Source of the DNA: Neocallimastix lanati (nom. inval.)
Lineage: Eukaryota > Neocallimastigomycota > Neocallimastigomycetes > Neocallimastigales > Neocallimastigaceae
DNA length: 64,000 nt
Reading direction: 5' to 3'
Assembly (NCBI GenBank): GCA_016946835.1
Contig: JACVTC010000084.1
Coordinates: 419,501-483,500 of the forward strand
The stretch's first letter is position 1. Each line of letters starts with the position of its first letter. Shown piece by piece: positions 26,280-37,189 of this stretch. Position numbers and translations under genes: made by a program. The notes beneath the pieces are model-generated. The model ran no database searches, was not told where the DNA came from, and saw only the letters and a program-made list of their open reading frames with translations.

Positions 26280-27800
26280 ATGAATTCTTTTCAATTTTTA
26301 GTAGCAGTGACTGCTTCTTTAGGTGGTCTTCTTTTCGGTTATGAATGTGGTGTTATGAATGTCGTTCTTGTAATGGATGCTTTCCGTATCTTCTTTAAAT
26401 TTCATAATTGGAATGGTGATGCTCTAGATGAAAATGGTAAAAAAATTAAAAATGATACTCAAGAAAAATGGTATCGTGATTTAAAAGAAGCCGATAATAA
26501 AGCTATGCTTGAAGGAGTTATCACTTCAAGTTTCGTTCTTGGTGCTCTTTGTGGTGCTCTAATGGCTACTTATCTTGGTGAAAAATTCGGTCGTCAAAGA
26601 ACTATTATGATTGGTGCTTGTATTTTTACTTGTGGTGCCATCATTCAAGGTTTATCTGCTCGTACTTGGATTATGATTGCCATTGGTCGTCTTATCACTG
26701 GTCTTTCTATTGGTTGTAATGGTGTTCTTTGTCCAACTTACATTTCTGAAGTTGCTCCTGCTAAGATTAGAGGTACGCTTTCTTCTTGTTATCAACTTAT
26801 GACCACCTTCGGTATTATTGTTGCTGCCATCATCAATTCTATTGTATGGTATTATACTAATATTAAACCAGAAGGTTTAGGAAAGCCAAGATCAAATATT
26901 TGGGAAGAAGTTCCAAATTTTGAATGGAGATTTGCACTTCTTTTCCAAGTAGTTCCAGGTCTTGGTCTTGCCATTCTTATGAGTTTCCTTCCAAAATCTC
27001 CAAGATGGCTTTGTTCAAAAGATCGTGATGAAGAAGCTGCCGAAGTTTTAGCTAAACTTAATGCTACCTCCACTTCAGATTCAGTTGTTCAAGAAGAACT
27101 CAAAGCTATTCAAGAAGATGTTGCGGCTACTCGTGCTGCAGGTTCTTCTTCTGTCGGTGAACTTTTCAGTCCTGTTATTCGTCGTCGTACTTTCATTACT
27201 TTCTTAATGCAACTTTTCCAACAATGGACTGGTATTAATGTTATTATGTATTATCAATCTCAAATTTATGGTGAAATTGGTTTTACTAAGTTCATGTCTA
27301 CTGTTGTTCTTCCAATCATCAATAACTTTGTCAATTTCATTTCTACCTTCCCAGGTATGTGGGGTATTGAAAGATTAGGACGTAAAACTTTATTAATTAT
27401 TGGATCACTTATGATGATGGTTTTCCATATCTCCACTTGGGCTTTCTCTACTCAAACTTATAGAGGAAAGATGTGGCAATACTTTGCTGTTGCTAGTATT
27501 TTCCTTATGGTCTTCTCATTCGCTTGGACTTGGGGACCAGTTCCATGGGTATATCAAGCTGAAGTTTTCCCACTTCGTGTCAGAGTTAAAGGTAGTGCAG
27601 TTGGTACGGTTTCCAACTTCCTTAACAACTGGATTATTGCATTTGTTGGCCCAGCCCTTATGAAAGCCTGGAGTACTAAGACTTTCCTTCTTTTTGCAGC
27701 AGCCTGTCTTCTTGCCTGGATTTACTCTCAATTCTATGTTATTGAAAGTAAAGGACTTAATCTTGAAGAAATGGATGCTAAAATGGCCGGAAAAGCTTAA
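26280..27800 (+). CDS. MFS hexose transporter, copy 4 (inverted)
   Basis: A 506-residue sugar porter whose protein is identical to copy 1 (Asn58, Tyr394), but which faces the other way. At the DNA level it is mosaic. The codons for residues near 288 match copy 1 (GCTGCAGG) and the next serine codons match copy 2 (TCTTCTTCTGTC). The 3' flank resembles copy 2 most. All sugar-porter motifs are intact and the frame is open, so the copy is probably functional. Copies 3 and 4 are divergently oriented, with 4.2 kb between their start codons. Confidence 0.93.
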   Translation: MNSFQFLVAVTASLGGLLFGYECGVMNVVLVMDAFRIFFKFHNWNGDALDENGKKIKNDTQEKWYRDLKEADNKAMLEGVITSSFVLGALCGALMATYLGEKFGRQRTIMIGACIFTCGAIIQGLSARTWIMIAIGRLITGLSIGCNGVLCPTYISEVAPAKIRGTLSSCYQLMTTFGIIVAAIINSIVWYYTNIKPEGLGKPRSNIWEEVPNFEWRFALLFQVVPGLGLAILMSFLPKSPRWLCSKDRDEEAAEVLAKLNATSTSDSVVQEELKAIQEDVAATRAAGSSSVGELFSPVIRRRTFITFLMQLFQQWTGINVIMYYQSQIYGEIGFTKFMSTVVLPIINNFVNFISTFPGMWGIERLGRKTLLIIGSLMMMVFHISTWAFSTQTYRGKMWQYFAVASIFLMVFSFAWTWGPVPWVYQAEVFPLRVRVKGSAVGTVSNFLNNWIIAFVGPALMKAWSTKTFLLFAAACLLAWIYSQFYVIESKGLNLEEMDAKMAGKA

Positions 27801-28510
27801 AAAAATGTTTAAATAAATCTTATATTATTTTAAATAAAAAATTAAAATATTTAATTTATTTATATAAGATATGCAAATAGGATTAATTAAAATATTTTAT
27901 TAAAATTATATTAAAATAATATATTTACATTTATATTCATAAATATATTAACCATTAAAACAAAATCAAATCCATAAAAGCAACTGAAAATTTAAAATTG
28001 TTCATTTTTTTTTTTTTTTTTTATAAAAAACTGAAAAACGGTATTAATTGATTTAATACCAAAAAATAATAGAAAACTTAAACTTAACTTAAACATAACT
28101 AAATTTTAACTTAAAGAAATAGATACTTTAAAAAAGATTTTAAAATTTTTAAAATTTTATTTTTTTTTTTTTAAAAAAAAAAAAATGGTATTGATTTAAT
28201 ACCAAAAATAATAGAAAACTTAAACTTAACTTATTGTTAATAAAATATTGTTTTTTTTAGAAATTAAAAATAAATCAATAAAAATATTAATTTAATGCCA
28301 TATTATACAAAAGCATAAACAAAATCATTTTTAATTATATTTTATACCAAAAATATATAGAAAGCTTTTTTTTTAAAAAAATAAGTTAAATATATATATA
28401 TATAAATAATAATTATTAGTGATTTATTTATATTTTGTTCATTTAATTGTAATTATTAAATTAATATCAATTTATCAATAAATATATGCTTTAAATATTA
28501 TTAATAAAAA
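27801..28510. other. 3' flank of copy 4
   Basis: No gene is seen. It matches the reverse complement of the 3' flank of copy 2, including the string with TTAACCATTAAAACAAAATC and an A/T homopolymer. A roughly 110-bp piece around GGTATT(A)ATTGATTTAATACC is locally repeated. Confidence 0.65.
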
Positions 28511-29193
28511 TCATTTATATATTTTATAAATATGTTTAAATATTGTTTTGAATGTGTTATTTTATTTATAATAATAAAAGATATTATATAGAAATATATA
28601 TAGCAATAAAATTTTAAGGTCTTATATTAATATGCTTTAATGATATTTAATAGTATTTCAATATTATTCTTTTATATATTAAAATATTTATTGTTTCTAT
28701 ATTATAAAAAATTTTTTTTATTGATTTTTAAATAAAATTTTTATTTTTTTATTTTTAAATAATAAATATTTAATAAACTAATTTAATATAATAAGAATGA
28801 TTAATGTGATGCGTTACAATTGAAATAAAAGAAATAAGATTGACTTATTTATTTATAAAAAAAATTAAACGCAGTAAATAGTGTAAATATTTATGTAAAT
28901 ATTTATATTTAATTATCTAATTATTCAATTATCTGGAATAACAAAATTTTAATATAAAAATGGATATTTTATAAATATCCACTTTAATATATTTATTTTA
29001 AAAATTAAATAATATATGATTAATTCTATAATATATTTGAATATCAATATTTTTAAAAATAAAAAATATATTCAAAAATAAATTTATTATTTATTATTTA
29101 TTATTAATATAAAATTTTTTCATATTTATAAGTATAATAATAAATTAAAATATATATATAAATTATTATATTTTTATAATTAAAAATAAAAAG
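28510..29193. pseudogene. Relic 5' flank of a lost fifth transporter unit
   Basis: In direct orientation this follows the 5' flanks of copies 1-3, for example TATGTTTAAATATTGTTTTG near 28530 as at 13330, and a degraded TGATGCGTTAC near 28807 where the other units have TGACGTATTAC. No coding sequence adjoins it on the left. It ends abruptly where a copia LTR starts at 29194. Confidence 0.5.
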
Positions 29194-29397
29194 TGTTAAG
29201 GAGTCACACAGAATGTGATTTATAAACACACACGAAATTTATATTATTATATATTTATTTATTTATTAATTATTATTTTATTTCTTACAATAAAAAGACT
29301 CAATTATTTAATATTATATATTAATTCAATATTTAATATATTACATACATTATATCATTAAGAAATTTTATAATATCTTAATGTATATTGCTTAACA
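29194..29397 (-). repeat. 3' LTR of copia-A
   Basis: 204 bp, TGTTAAGC...CCTTAACA on the minus strand, with TG/CA ends and a polypurine tract directly outside its 5' end. Confidence 0.65.
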
Positions 29398-30382
29398 TTA
29401 CCCCTACATTAAGTATTATAAATTTTTTTTTTTTTTTTTTTTTTTTTATACATACAAATGATGAAATAATAATAATAATAAATTTTATAACTATATATAT
29501 AAATAATGAAAAATAATATATTTTTTTGACTATATATACAAATAATAAAAAATCATAGTTTTTTTTTTTTTTAATTTGTAAAAATCAAATTTGTAAAACG
29601 ATTCATTTTTATGTCTGTAATACTTTTTGTTAGAGGATCGGCTAACATGTTTCCTGTATTAATAGAGTCAATATATTTATTGCAAAAGAAAGTAGTATTA
29701 ATAGTACCAGGCATGTCTTCTAAAAATTATACGTCTCTGGCAGTAATAATAGAATTAGTAGAAACATCTAAAATTTTATAATCAAGAGAATCCCCTTCAT
29801 AACCAAGGAAAATACCAGGTTTGGAATTATTTTCAAATTTATTGGATTTATGATTATTATAAAAGAAGACTTTACTACCAAAAACTTTAAGATGTGCAAT
29901 ATCAACGGGCTTGTTGAAATATAATTTATTAGAAATTTTATTATCAATACTCTGATGGGGGTTAATATTTTACAAATAAGCAGCGCATAAAAATAGTGGA
30001 ATCCCAGAAATTAAGAGGAAGTTTAGCAGAATTCAATAAAGTTGTTGCACAATTGTTTAAAGTTTGGTTCAAGCGATCAGCACGACCATTTTGCTGAGGA
30101 TTTCCTGGAGTAGAATGAATAAAATTAATATCTTTAGATTCCATAAATTTAATTAAATTTTATTAATGTATTCTGTACCATGATCAGATTTAACACTAAT
30201 AATTTTGAAAGAGGTAGTATTAGAAATAAAGTTATAAAAATATAATAAAAGTATCAGGAACATCAGATTTATTTTTAATAAGAAAAACCCAAAATTTTCT
30301 GGAAAAATCATCAAGAAAAGTGACATAGTGGTTGAAATTGTTAAAAGAATTTTATAATTTTCCTACAACATCGGTGTGAACT
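29194..30382 (-). mobile_element. Decayed Ty1/copia element, copia-A, deleted
   Basis: On the minus strand the 3' LTR (29194-29397) is preceded by a GTAGGGGTAA polypurine tract (29398-29408). Internal traces follow in the expected order: an RNase H tail reading NMLADPLTKS (about 29570-29690), then, after loss of most of the reverse transcriptase, integrase pieces reading HLKVFGSKVFFY and KPGIFLGYE (about 29700-29930), PQQNGRADRLNQTL (29962-30144) and the VHTDVVGKL region near 30380. Stops and shifts break it. Copia-B is inserted at 30383. Confidence 0.75.
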
Positions 30383-30534
30383 TGTTAAAATACTTAATAC
30401 TATTTATTAAAATTAATAAAGAGGATTTTTTTATAAAAATTATTATTATTATAATACATAAGTACATATATTTATAATGCATAAAACTTTATTTATTGTA
30501 CAATACAATTTAAACTTAATCTTATACTTTGACA
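30383..30534 (-). repeat. 3' LTR of copia-B
   Basis: 152 bp on the minus strand, TGTCAAAG...TTTTAACA, following a GGGGGAG polypurine tract. Short for a copia LTR but with proper TG/CA ends. Confidence 0.65.
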
Positions 30535-30602
30535 CTCCCCCTAAATCTAACTTTGAAGGTAGATTTGTACAATTAAAATTTTTAAGTTATTAATTAAATT
30601 TA

Positions 30603-32045
30603 AACAGTATTTGATTCCTAAAATTTATCATTAATTAATTATTTAAGTATTTAGTAAGACCGTCGGCAATATTCAACTTTGAATTTATATACCTCAGTTT
30701 GATTTTATTTTCTTTTATTAATTCCCTTAAGTAGTGATAGCGAATATCGATGTGTTTGGTTTTCTGGTTTGTTAATTCATTTGTTGCAATGAATATTGCA
30801 GCTTTATTACCTACATTAATTTCAATCGTTTTAGTATTGATATTCAATTCCCTTAAAAGATTTAAATACTATATACATTGTTTTGAGCATTCACTCAAAC
30901 TGTAATATTCTGCTTCTGCTGTAGACGTTGAGACACAGTGTTGTAGCTTTGAGCACCAACTGATAGGAGCATCACCAATGGTTATGATATACTCAGTTGT
31001 AAATTTTCTAGTGTCTTTGTCCCTGGCATAGTCCGCATCTGAATATGCTTTAATTGTTAAGTTTGAATTAAATTTTAATCCATAGTTTATTGTATATTTT
31101 AAATAACCCATAATTTTTGAAATACTTTTCCAGTCTTCTAGATTGGGGTCTTTGGTTTTTCTTGCTGATTTACTTACGGCATAAATGATATCAGGTCTTA
31201 AGTACAGTAAGTTGCCCACAGCGCTTCTATATTTAGTTTTGTCTCTGCTTATGTTTCTTAGTTTTTTAATCATTAATGGGTTTAATATTATTCGTGGGAT
31301 ATATATTTTCATCCTTGAATTTTATTAGAAGATCATTTATATACCTCTTTTGGTAGAGAATATATCCGTTATTATATCTTTCAAATTTGATGCCTATGAT
31401 AAATTTTGCATCTCCTAATTCTTTGATTTCGAAATATTTTTTATATTAAAGATGTTGTTTGGTTAATTTCTGATTCATTTCCTGTAAGAAGTATATCATC
31501 GACATATACTGCAAGAATACATGTTATGTTTCCGTGTTTATTTTCCTTTTTGTAAAGACATGGGTCACATTTCAGTCTTTTAAAATTAATCTTCAATAGT
31601 ATATTGTTAAGTTGGTCATTCCCCGCCTTCCCGGACTGTTTTAATCAATAGAGTGCTTTGTTGAGTTTCCAAAAAGTGTGTTTATTAGATTCATAACCTT
31701 CGGGAGATTTTATATATATATATCCTCTGTTAAGTTGGCATTTAGATATACCGAATTAACATCAATTTGTTTAATTTTAAAATTCTTTTGTGTTGCTAGG
31801 GCCGTAATAATACGTAAGGATCTTGCATAAGGGTGGGTGAAAATGCTTCAAAGTAATCAATACCTTCTTGTTGAGTAAATCCTCCAGCGACGAGTCTTGC
31901 TTTTCTTTTAATTATGTTTCCGTGGGCGTCTCTTTTAAGTTTAAAGACCCACCTGGATGAAATAATGTTGGCGTCTTTAGGAACGTATTTAATTGGTGTA
32001 AAAACTTTTAGTTTGACCATATTTTGGAGTTCATTATTGTAAAGT
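30603..32045 (-). pseudogene. copia-B reverse transcriptase and RNase H, frameshifted
   Basis: Copia reverse transcriptase and RNase H in at least four pieces. About 32045-31796 reads WVFKLKRDAHGN...KARLVAGGFTQQEGIDY, the N-terminal RT motif. The part to about 31320 carries the palm region in broken frames. 31312-30869 includes YRSAVGNLLYL, AYSDADYA and STSTAEAEYYSLSE, the RNase H core. 30847-30635 ends SKLNIADGLTKYL. The usual YVDD box is recoverable only as a broken trace near 31500 (the strand there reads AVYVDDILL). The element cannot make a working Pol as it stands. Confidence 0.75.
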
Positions 32046-32835
32046 GTTCCTATGGAGCAGATTATAATTACACCAAAAAAAAACAAAAAACAAAAAACAA
32101 AAACACTATCAATAATAATACACAAATGAAATTTGTTTTATTAAAAAAATTCTTTTATTAATCTTTTTATTATAAAAATTCTTTTTTATTAGTTATTAAC
32201 TGCAAAATAGTTAATAACAACTACATTTTTTTAATAAAATAATTTTACATGTATTTATATTTTAAATTATATTATAATATACTATTTCTATTTATTTAAA
32301 CATATATTCAATATAAAATAAACAAAAACTAATCTAAAATTAAATAAAGTTATAAAAAACTAAAACTAATTCAATAAGCTTTTGATTCAATTTGTTTTGA
32401 CTCAAATTGAATTAGTTCTTATTTATTATTCTTTTACTATTAATACTATTAATTATATATTACTATTTAATTTTTATAATTATTAAACTAAACTAAAATT
32501 AAACTAAACTAAAATTAAACTAAACTAAAATTAAACTAAACTAAAATTAAACTAAACTAAAATTAAACTAAACTAAAATTAAACTAAACTAAAATTAAAC
32601 TAAACTAAAGTTATTAAAATATTATATTACTAAATTTTAAGTTATTTAAAAATTAATCTTATATTTTTAAATTTATATATTATAAAAAATATAAAATTAT
32701 TATTAATTTTTATAAATTAATTAATTTCATAAATTAATATATTTTACATAATTTAATGCATTAGCATTATTTTGTAAACGTGAATTACATTAAATAATTT
32801 AATGTACAAAATAAATTAATTAATGTACTAAAGAT
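32045..32835. mobile_element. AT-rich insertion 1 in copia-B
   Basis: It splits the reverse transcriptase between a KEEWFKAVND-like and an ELQNMVKLKV-like stretch. The ends form a short inverted repeat (TTGTAAAG and CTTTACAA on the minus strand), and AATGA flanks both sides as a likely 5-bp target duplication. It contains a 16-bp tandem repeat (32484-32610) and a GTTATTAACT...AGTTAATAAC inverted repeat near 32193-32220. No ORF. Insertion 2 shares sequence with it. Confidence 0.55.
32484..32610. repeat. 16-bp tandem repeat
   Basis: About eight copies of AAACTAAACTAAAATT, nearly identical. Confidence 0.95.
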
Positions 32836-33296
32836 ATTGATCATATCTTTACAATCATTGACTGCTTTGAACCATTCTTCTTTGTCCTTTAAATTGTAAA
32901 TATCTTGGTAGTTGGTTGGTTCTCTTAATAAAGGATATTTTTGATTATTTTTTGATATTTTCATTTTCTTTACTTATGTATCACTAAAATTTTCATATAT
33001 GTAAATTGGAGAATCCTTATGGTCTTTTTGCTGAACTATAATTTATTGGTATTTCTTTGTTATTACTTGTGATTTTCGTTTTATCTATTGCTGGATTTAA
33101 GCTATTTAATATTGGAAGTATGGGATACTTTGTATGCTGATTATTATTATGATTTGATGTTGTAGGGTTATTTTCATTATTAAAAGTAATTTTGGTAGGG
33201 TAATTTTCATAGTTTGTATTATTATCTGATATTTCTGAAATAACATTGTTAAAGTAAAAATTGGCTGGACTATTTTCAAAGAATTCCACTGTTCTA
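32836..33296 (-). pseudogene. copia-B Asn-rich linker between integrase and reverse transcriptase
   Basis: On the minus strand 33289-33017 reads an Asn/Pro-rich stretch starting MEFFENSPANFYFNN. After a break, sequence to about 32840 reads YPLLREPTNY and KEEWFKAVND, the usual lead into copia reverse transcriptase. Confidence 0.65.
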
Positions 33297-33845
33297 TATT
33301 TAATTACTGTAAAGATTTAATAAATCTTTATTACATTAAATAGCTTAATTTTTCGTGGAATTAATGTATTTAATGTATATAAATTTTTTTTTAATATAAA
33401 ATTTATTGAAATAAAATTTAATTATTTTTTTAAATTGAAAATATTTTTTAATTAGTTTAGTTAGCTTAGTTTAGTTTTAAATAGTTAAATATTAATTTAG
33501 GAATAATCTTAAATAGTTAATATTTATAAAAATAGTTTTTCAATATTAAATATATAATTAAAATTATTATAAGTATTAAAATATATATATAAAATAAATA
33601 GTTTAAAAAATTAATTTTAGTTTTAGTAAATTAATAAATAATAAAATTATTAATTAAAAAATTCTTTGTTTATAAATAAATAGCTTTATATATATTATTA
33701 AATAACATCATATATTAATAATGTATTAAGAAAAAATATAAATACATGTAATTTTTCTCAATTAAATCGATGTATTAGTTATTAACTATTTTACAGTTAA
33801 TAACATAAAAGTAATTTATAATTAATAAAAGAATTTATTAATAAA
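33297..33845. mobile_element. AT-rich insertion 2 in copia-B
   Basis: A non-coding 0.55-kb stretch between the integrase C-terminus and the linker. Its right part, read on the reverse complement, matches the left part of insertion 1 (the GTTATTAACTGTAAAATAGT palindrome and TTACATGTATTTATATTT), and its left end has TGTAAAGAT like the end of insertion 1. The two are therefore the same family in opposite orientation. Exact ends are uncertain. Confidence 0.5.
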
Positions 33846-34802
33846 AGATATTAGTTATTTTTTTTTTGTTTAAATTTTAGTATTTTTTTATTGTTATAAT
33901 CTGTTTTAATTGACGGATTCATTACAATTACCTTGTTGTTTTTTAAATCAAAAAACTTGTAGGAATACGGATCTAAACAAAATCCAATAAAAATGCCAGA
34001 GGATCCTTTATTGTCGAATTTGTGTCTTAATTGTTTTGGTAAGAAGAAAATCACTTTTGATCCAAAAACATTTATGTTATTGTAATTTACCTTTGTCTTA
34101 AATAATACTTCGTAAGGGGCCTTATAATTTGTTGACTGATGAGGGATCCTATTATAAAGGTAGCTAGCAGTGAATATAGCGTCTTCCCAAAACCTTCTGC
34201 TAAGTTTGCGTCTTCCAGAAGTGAGGTGGTGGTACTAATCAGGACACCATTCAGTCTCTCCGCACTACCATTTTGCTGTGGGTTGTAGGGTACAGTTGTT
34301 TGATGAATCATTCCATTATCTTTACAAAAACTTTGAAAGCTGTTTGAAAGAAACTCGGCACCATTGTCATATCTAATGACTTTAATTGTTTTATTGAATT
34401 GGTTTTTAATGATTTTAGTCCAGTAACAGAATGATTCAAACGTATCTGATTTATTTTTTAAGAAAAATGACCAATTATATCTACTATTATCATCCAGGAC
34501 AGTTAATACATATTTATTTCCATATAGAGATTCTGTAATTGGACCTATGAGATCGAGATGAATTAGGTCAAAGATATCTTTAGCTTTGTTAGTAGAGGGA
34601 TAATATGGTTCATTTCTTAATTTATATTTTGTATATATTCTACATTTTTTGTAATAGTTTAATTTTGGTAATGCAAGATTCTGTCTATGTTGAAATGGCC
34701 GAATCTACGATGCCACAAGTATATATCTTCCTCGAAATGTTGAATATTGTTTATTGTAAAGTTTGGGTTTTGTTGTTTTGTTGTTGTCGGACTATTGGAT
34801 AA
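33846..34802 (-). pseudogene. copia-B integrase, frameshifted
   Basis: Minus-strand pieces of a copia integrase. The HHCC-proximal part is poorly readable at about 34600-34800. The core follows at about 34560-34320, reading YGNKYVLTVLDD and IRYDNGAEFLSN. 34311-34087 reads VPYNPQQNGSAERLN with the third catalytic acidic residue. The C-terminal part is 34054-33851, reading LPKQLRHKFDNKGSSGIFIGF. At least two frame changes separate them. Confidence 0.7.
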
Positions 34803-35560
34803 CTATAATTGGAAAGTGTTATTATTTTCATTACTGTATATTGTGAAAATTCTTTTTCCGTTTGGTGAATAAATTACAGTTTGTGGTTTTCCATTGTTAA
34901 TATTGAGTAAAAATTTATATTTCTGTTCGATGAGTTTTGAAATTGAAATTATGTTTCTTTTGAAATTTTGAATGTAAAGTACATCTTTCAAGATAACTTT
35001 ATTATTATTAATATATCCTTCAATGTTACCAATGTAATTTGATAATTCTTTATTTCTATTTGATAAGGTTATTTCTTTATGGTGTTGTTTGATGTCCTTT
35101 AGGAGATCCTTTTGGTAAGTAATGTGAATCGAAGCTCCAGAGTCATTTATCCATTGTGTGATGTTATTGTTAAAATTGTTTAAAATTGTAGACAAATTTG
35201 TTTTAATGGGAACGTCTGAATAGATTACTATATTTTCGATATCTGAGTTAAAATTTTTAGTGAGTGCATCTTCATATATATTTTCATGTTCGTTTAGAAT
35301 ATCTTTTAAAATAAACGAAATTTGGTTATTGTTTTTATAAATAGGTCTAGTGGTTGGTTTAAATTTGCTAAAGTGTTTTTTGTACTTGTTGAATCTTTTA
35401 ATATTGTTTAAATTTTTCCATTTTTATTTTTTATTTGTTATTTTTATTGCTATTTTTATTTTTATTTTTATTTTTATTTTTATTTCTATTTTTATTTTTA
35501 TTTTTATTGTTAATGTTATTGCTTTTTATTTTTATTTTTAGTTTTAGTTTCATTTTTTTT
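34803..35560 (-). pseudogene. copia-B Gag tail and protease
   Basis: 35195-34803 is open and carries the aspartic protease motif WINDSGASIHIT near its start, then the usual hydrophobic VLYIQNFKRNIISISKL. The frame is open further upstream to about 35430, with a hydrophilic Gag-like tail. Beyond that lies Lys/Asn low-complexity sequence made of AAATAAAA repeats. No CCHC zinc knuckle is visible. The N-terminal Gag is missing. Confidence 0.65.
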
Positions 35561-35602
35561 ATAAATTAAAAATAAAAAGAAAATAAATTAAAAATAAATC
35601 TT

Positions 35603-35608
35603 AAAAAA
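35603..35608 (-). terminator. Pol III terminator of tRNA-Met
   Basis: Six T on the minus strand, 11 nt after the mature tRNA 3' end. Confidence 0.7.
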
Positions 35609-35619
35609 TTACAACCATT

Positions 35620-35691
35620 TAGCAGCGGTATATTCCGATCATACGACCTGTGGGTTATGAGCCCACCACGCTTCCACTGCGCTACGCTGCT
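35620..35691 (-). tRNA. Initiator tRNA-Met (CAT)
   Basis: A 72-nt cloverleaf. The acceptor stem AGCAGCG/CGCTGCT is perfect and starts with the A1:U72 pair typical of eukaryotic initiators. The anticodon loop is CTCATAA on a GTGGG/CCCAC stem. The T loop begins AUCG instead of TTCG, the initiator signature. The T stem GTATG/TATAC has one G-U pair. No intron. The discriminator base is A. An old gypsy LTR starts 15 bp upstream of its 5' end. Confidence 0.93.
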
Positions 35692-35706
35692 AATTTCTTG
35701 CTATTG

Positions 35707-36545
35707 TGTAAGAAATAATAATTATTTATTAATAAATAATTACTATTTCTTAGTCTTTATAATTATTGATAATAATTATAAATTTATTTAAATTATAATT
35801 AATTCATACATTGAAATATTATTATCAAATTTATTAAAAATATAATTATTCATACACTTAAATAATATTAGAAATTTTATTTAAATAATTATTATATGTA
35901 CACTTATTAATATTATTAATTTTATTTAGTTATTCATTTAATTATTGAGTTAATGTAAACATTAGTTTTATTTATTTTGTACATTATACATTTAAAAGAA
36001 CAATTAATAAGTTTCTGTATTTTTTAAAGATAGTTTTATGTTAATAAGTTTAGATTAGATTTTAAAAATAATATTTAGAAAAATAGAATAATTTAGATCA
36101 TTCCGGTTATTATTTATTTTTCCTTTTATTTGATGATCTAAATTAAAATTTAGAAAATCGATATATTAAGGTTTTATCCAAATATAAAATAATATATTAT
36201 GGTTTTACTTAATATATACGATGATCGATATGAATAGAATATCGATCAAAACTTATCTAGTTTTTTCTTCTAATCTTTTTCTAGATAAGATAATTTTTAA
36301 GATTAGAAAAACTTTTTATTTAACCTTAATTTAATAAAAAAATATAAAAGGGCTCTTGATTTCTCTTTAAGAAATCAAGAGTTATTATTATAAAAATATA
36401 GTTATAATAATAACAATTTTATATTTTAAACTTTAATAAATTAATAAAACATTTTATTCAAAAACATATTTTTTAAAACAAATTTATTCAAATATTCCTT
36501 CTTTTGCTCTTTGTGTTGTTATTATAATTAATTTTATTAGAAAAT
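35707..36545 (+). repeat. Old solo LTR of the gypsy-1 family beside tRNA-Met
   Basis: It begins TGTAAGAA like the gypsy-1 LTR and follows it in order with many differences. The clearest blocks are the CGATGATCGATAT stretch, the CTTATCTAG/CTAGATAAG pair (about 36254-36291), a TATAAAAGGG TATA box near 36343, the hairpin CTCTTGATTTCT/AGAAATCAAGAG and GAGTTATTATTAT (about 36351-36395). The last 150 bp of the family LTR is not recognisable, so the right end is approximate. No internal region follows. Confidence 0.75.
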
Positions 36546-36557
36546 TAAAAAATTGTT

Positions 36558-36669
36558 TATACAAATAATATAGAAAATTAAAAAATTTTTTGCAGCATAA
36601 ATAATTTAACTTTAAAAAATTTTTTAATTTTCTATATTATTTGTATAAAGTTAAATTATTTATGCTGCA
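36558..36669. repeat. Interleaved inverted repeats (A-B-A'-B')
   Basis: A (36558-36591, 34 bp) is perfectly complementary to A' (36614-36647). B (36591-36613, 23 bp) is perfectly complementary to B' (36647-36669). The order is A, B, A', B' with no spacers, so the loop of the A hairpin is complementary to the sequence directly after it. Confidence 0.9.
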
Positions 36670-37152
36670 AAAAATTTTTTAATATTTAAAATTATATTGA
36701 AAATTGTAATAAAATAAAAATATTAATAAAAATGTTTATTAAATTTTAAAAACAAAAATACTAATTTTCTAACAATTATTAAATGTAAAAGTGTCTTAAT
36801 AAAACTTTATAAACAATAAATTTTTTGAATGAAATACCATAATTCATATTCATTTAATATAATTTTTTAATAATATGATGTTATTTTAATACCCATAATA
36901 ACGAATGAAATACCTTAATATAATTCATATCCATTTAATATAATCTTTTAATAATATGGTGCTATTTTAATACCTATAATATAATTTTTAAATAATAGCA
37001 TCTTTAAATATTCATATGTTGCATTTCGTAAAGTTGCATTCCTGAAAATGAGGCGTTTCAAAATATTAATAAATAAAAATAGTCTTGAAATCTATAAAAA
37101 GAGTTTAAAATAAAATAAAAGTAACATTTAAAAATTAAAAGGTCTATATATC

Positions 37153-37189
<37 letters not shown>

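Larger units (their letters stand above)
30383..35590 (-). mobile_element. Ty1/copia element, copia-B, 5'-truncated and interrupted
   Basis: A minus-strand element nested in copia-A. From right to left: a Gag-like tail (about 35560-35196), protease, integrase, an Asn-rich linker, reverse transcriptase, RNase H, a polypurine tract (about 30535-30547) and the 3' LTR (30383-30534). The left flank GAACT would be the target duplication, but the 5' LTR and N-terminal gag are missing, so it cannot be matched. Two AT-rich insertions interrupt the coding part (about 32045-32835 and 33297-33845). It ends near tRNA-Met without any recognisable boundary. Confidence 0.8.

Noticed and set aside
32484-32610. 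Regular repeats that could suggest a CRISPR array (also 37310-37570 and 57360-58350)
   Set aside because: Units are head to tail with no unique spacers, and the host is eukaryotic; these are minisatellites.
35340-35545. 63-codon plus-strand ORF rich in Phe and Ile
   Set aside because: Shadow of the low-complexity Gag end of copia-B; made of TTTTTAT repeats.
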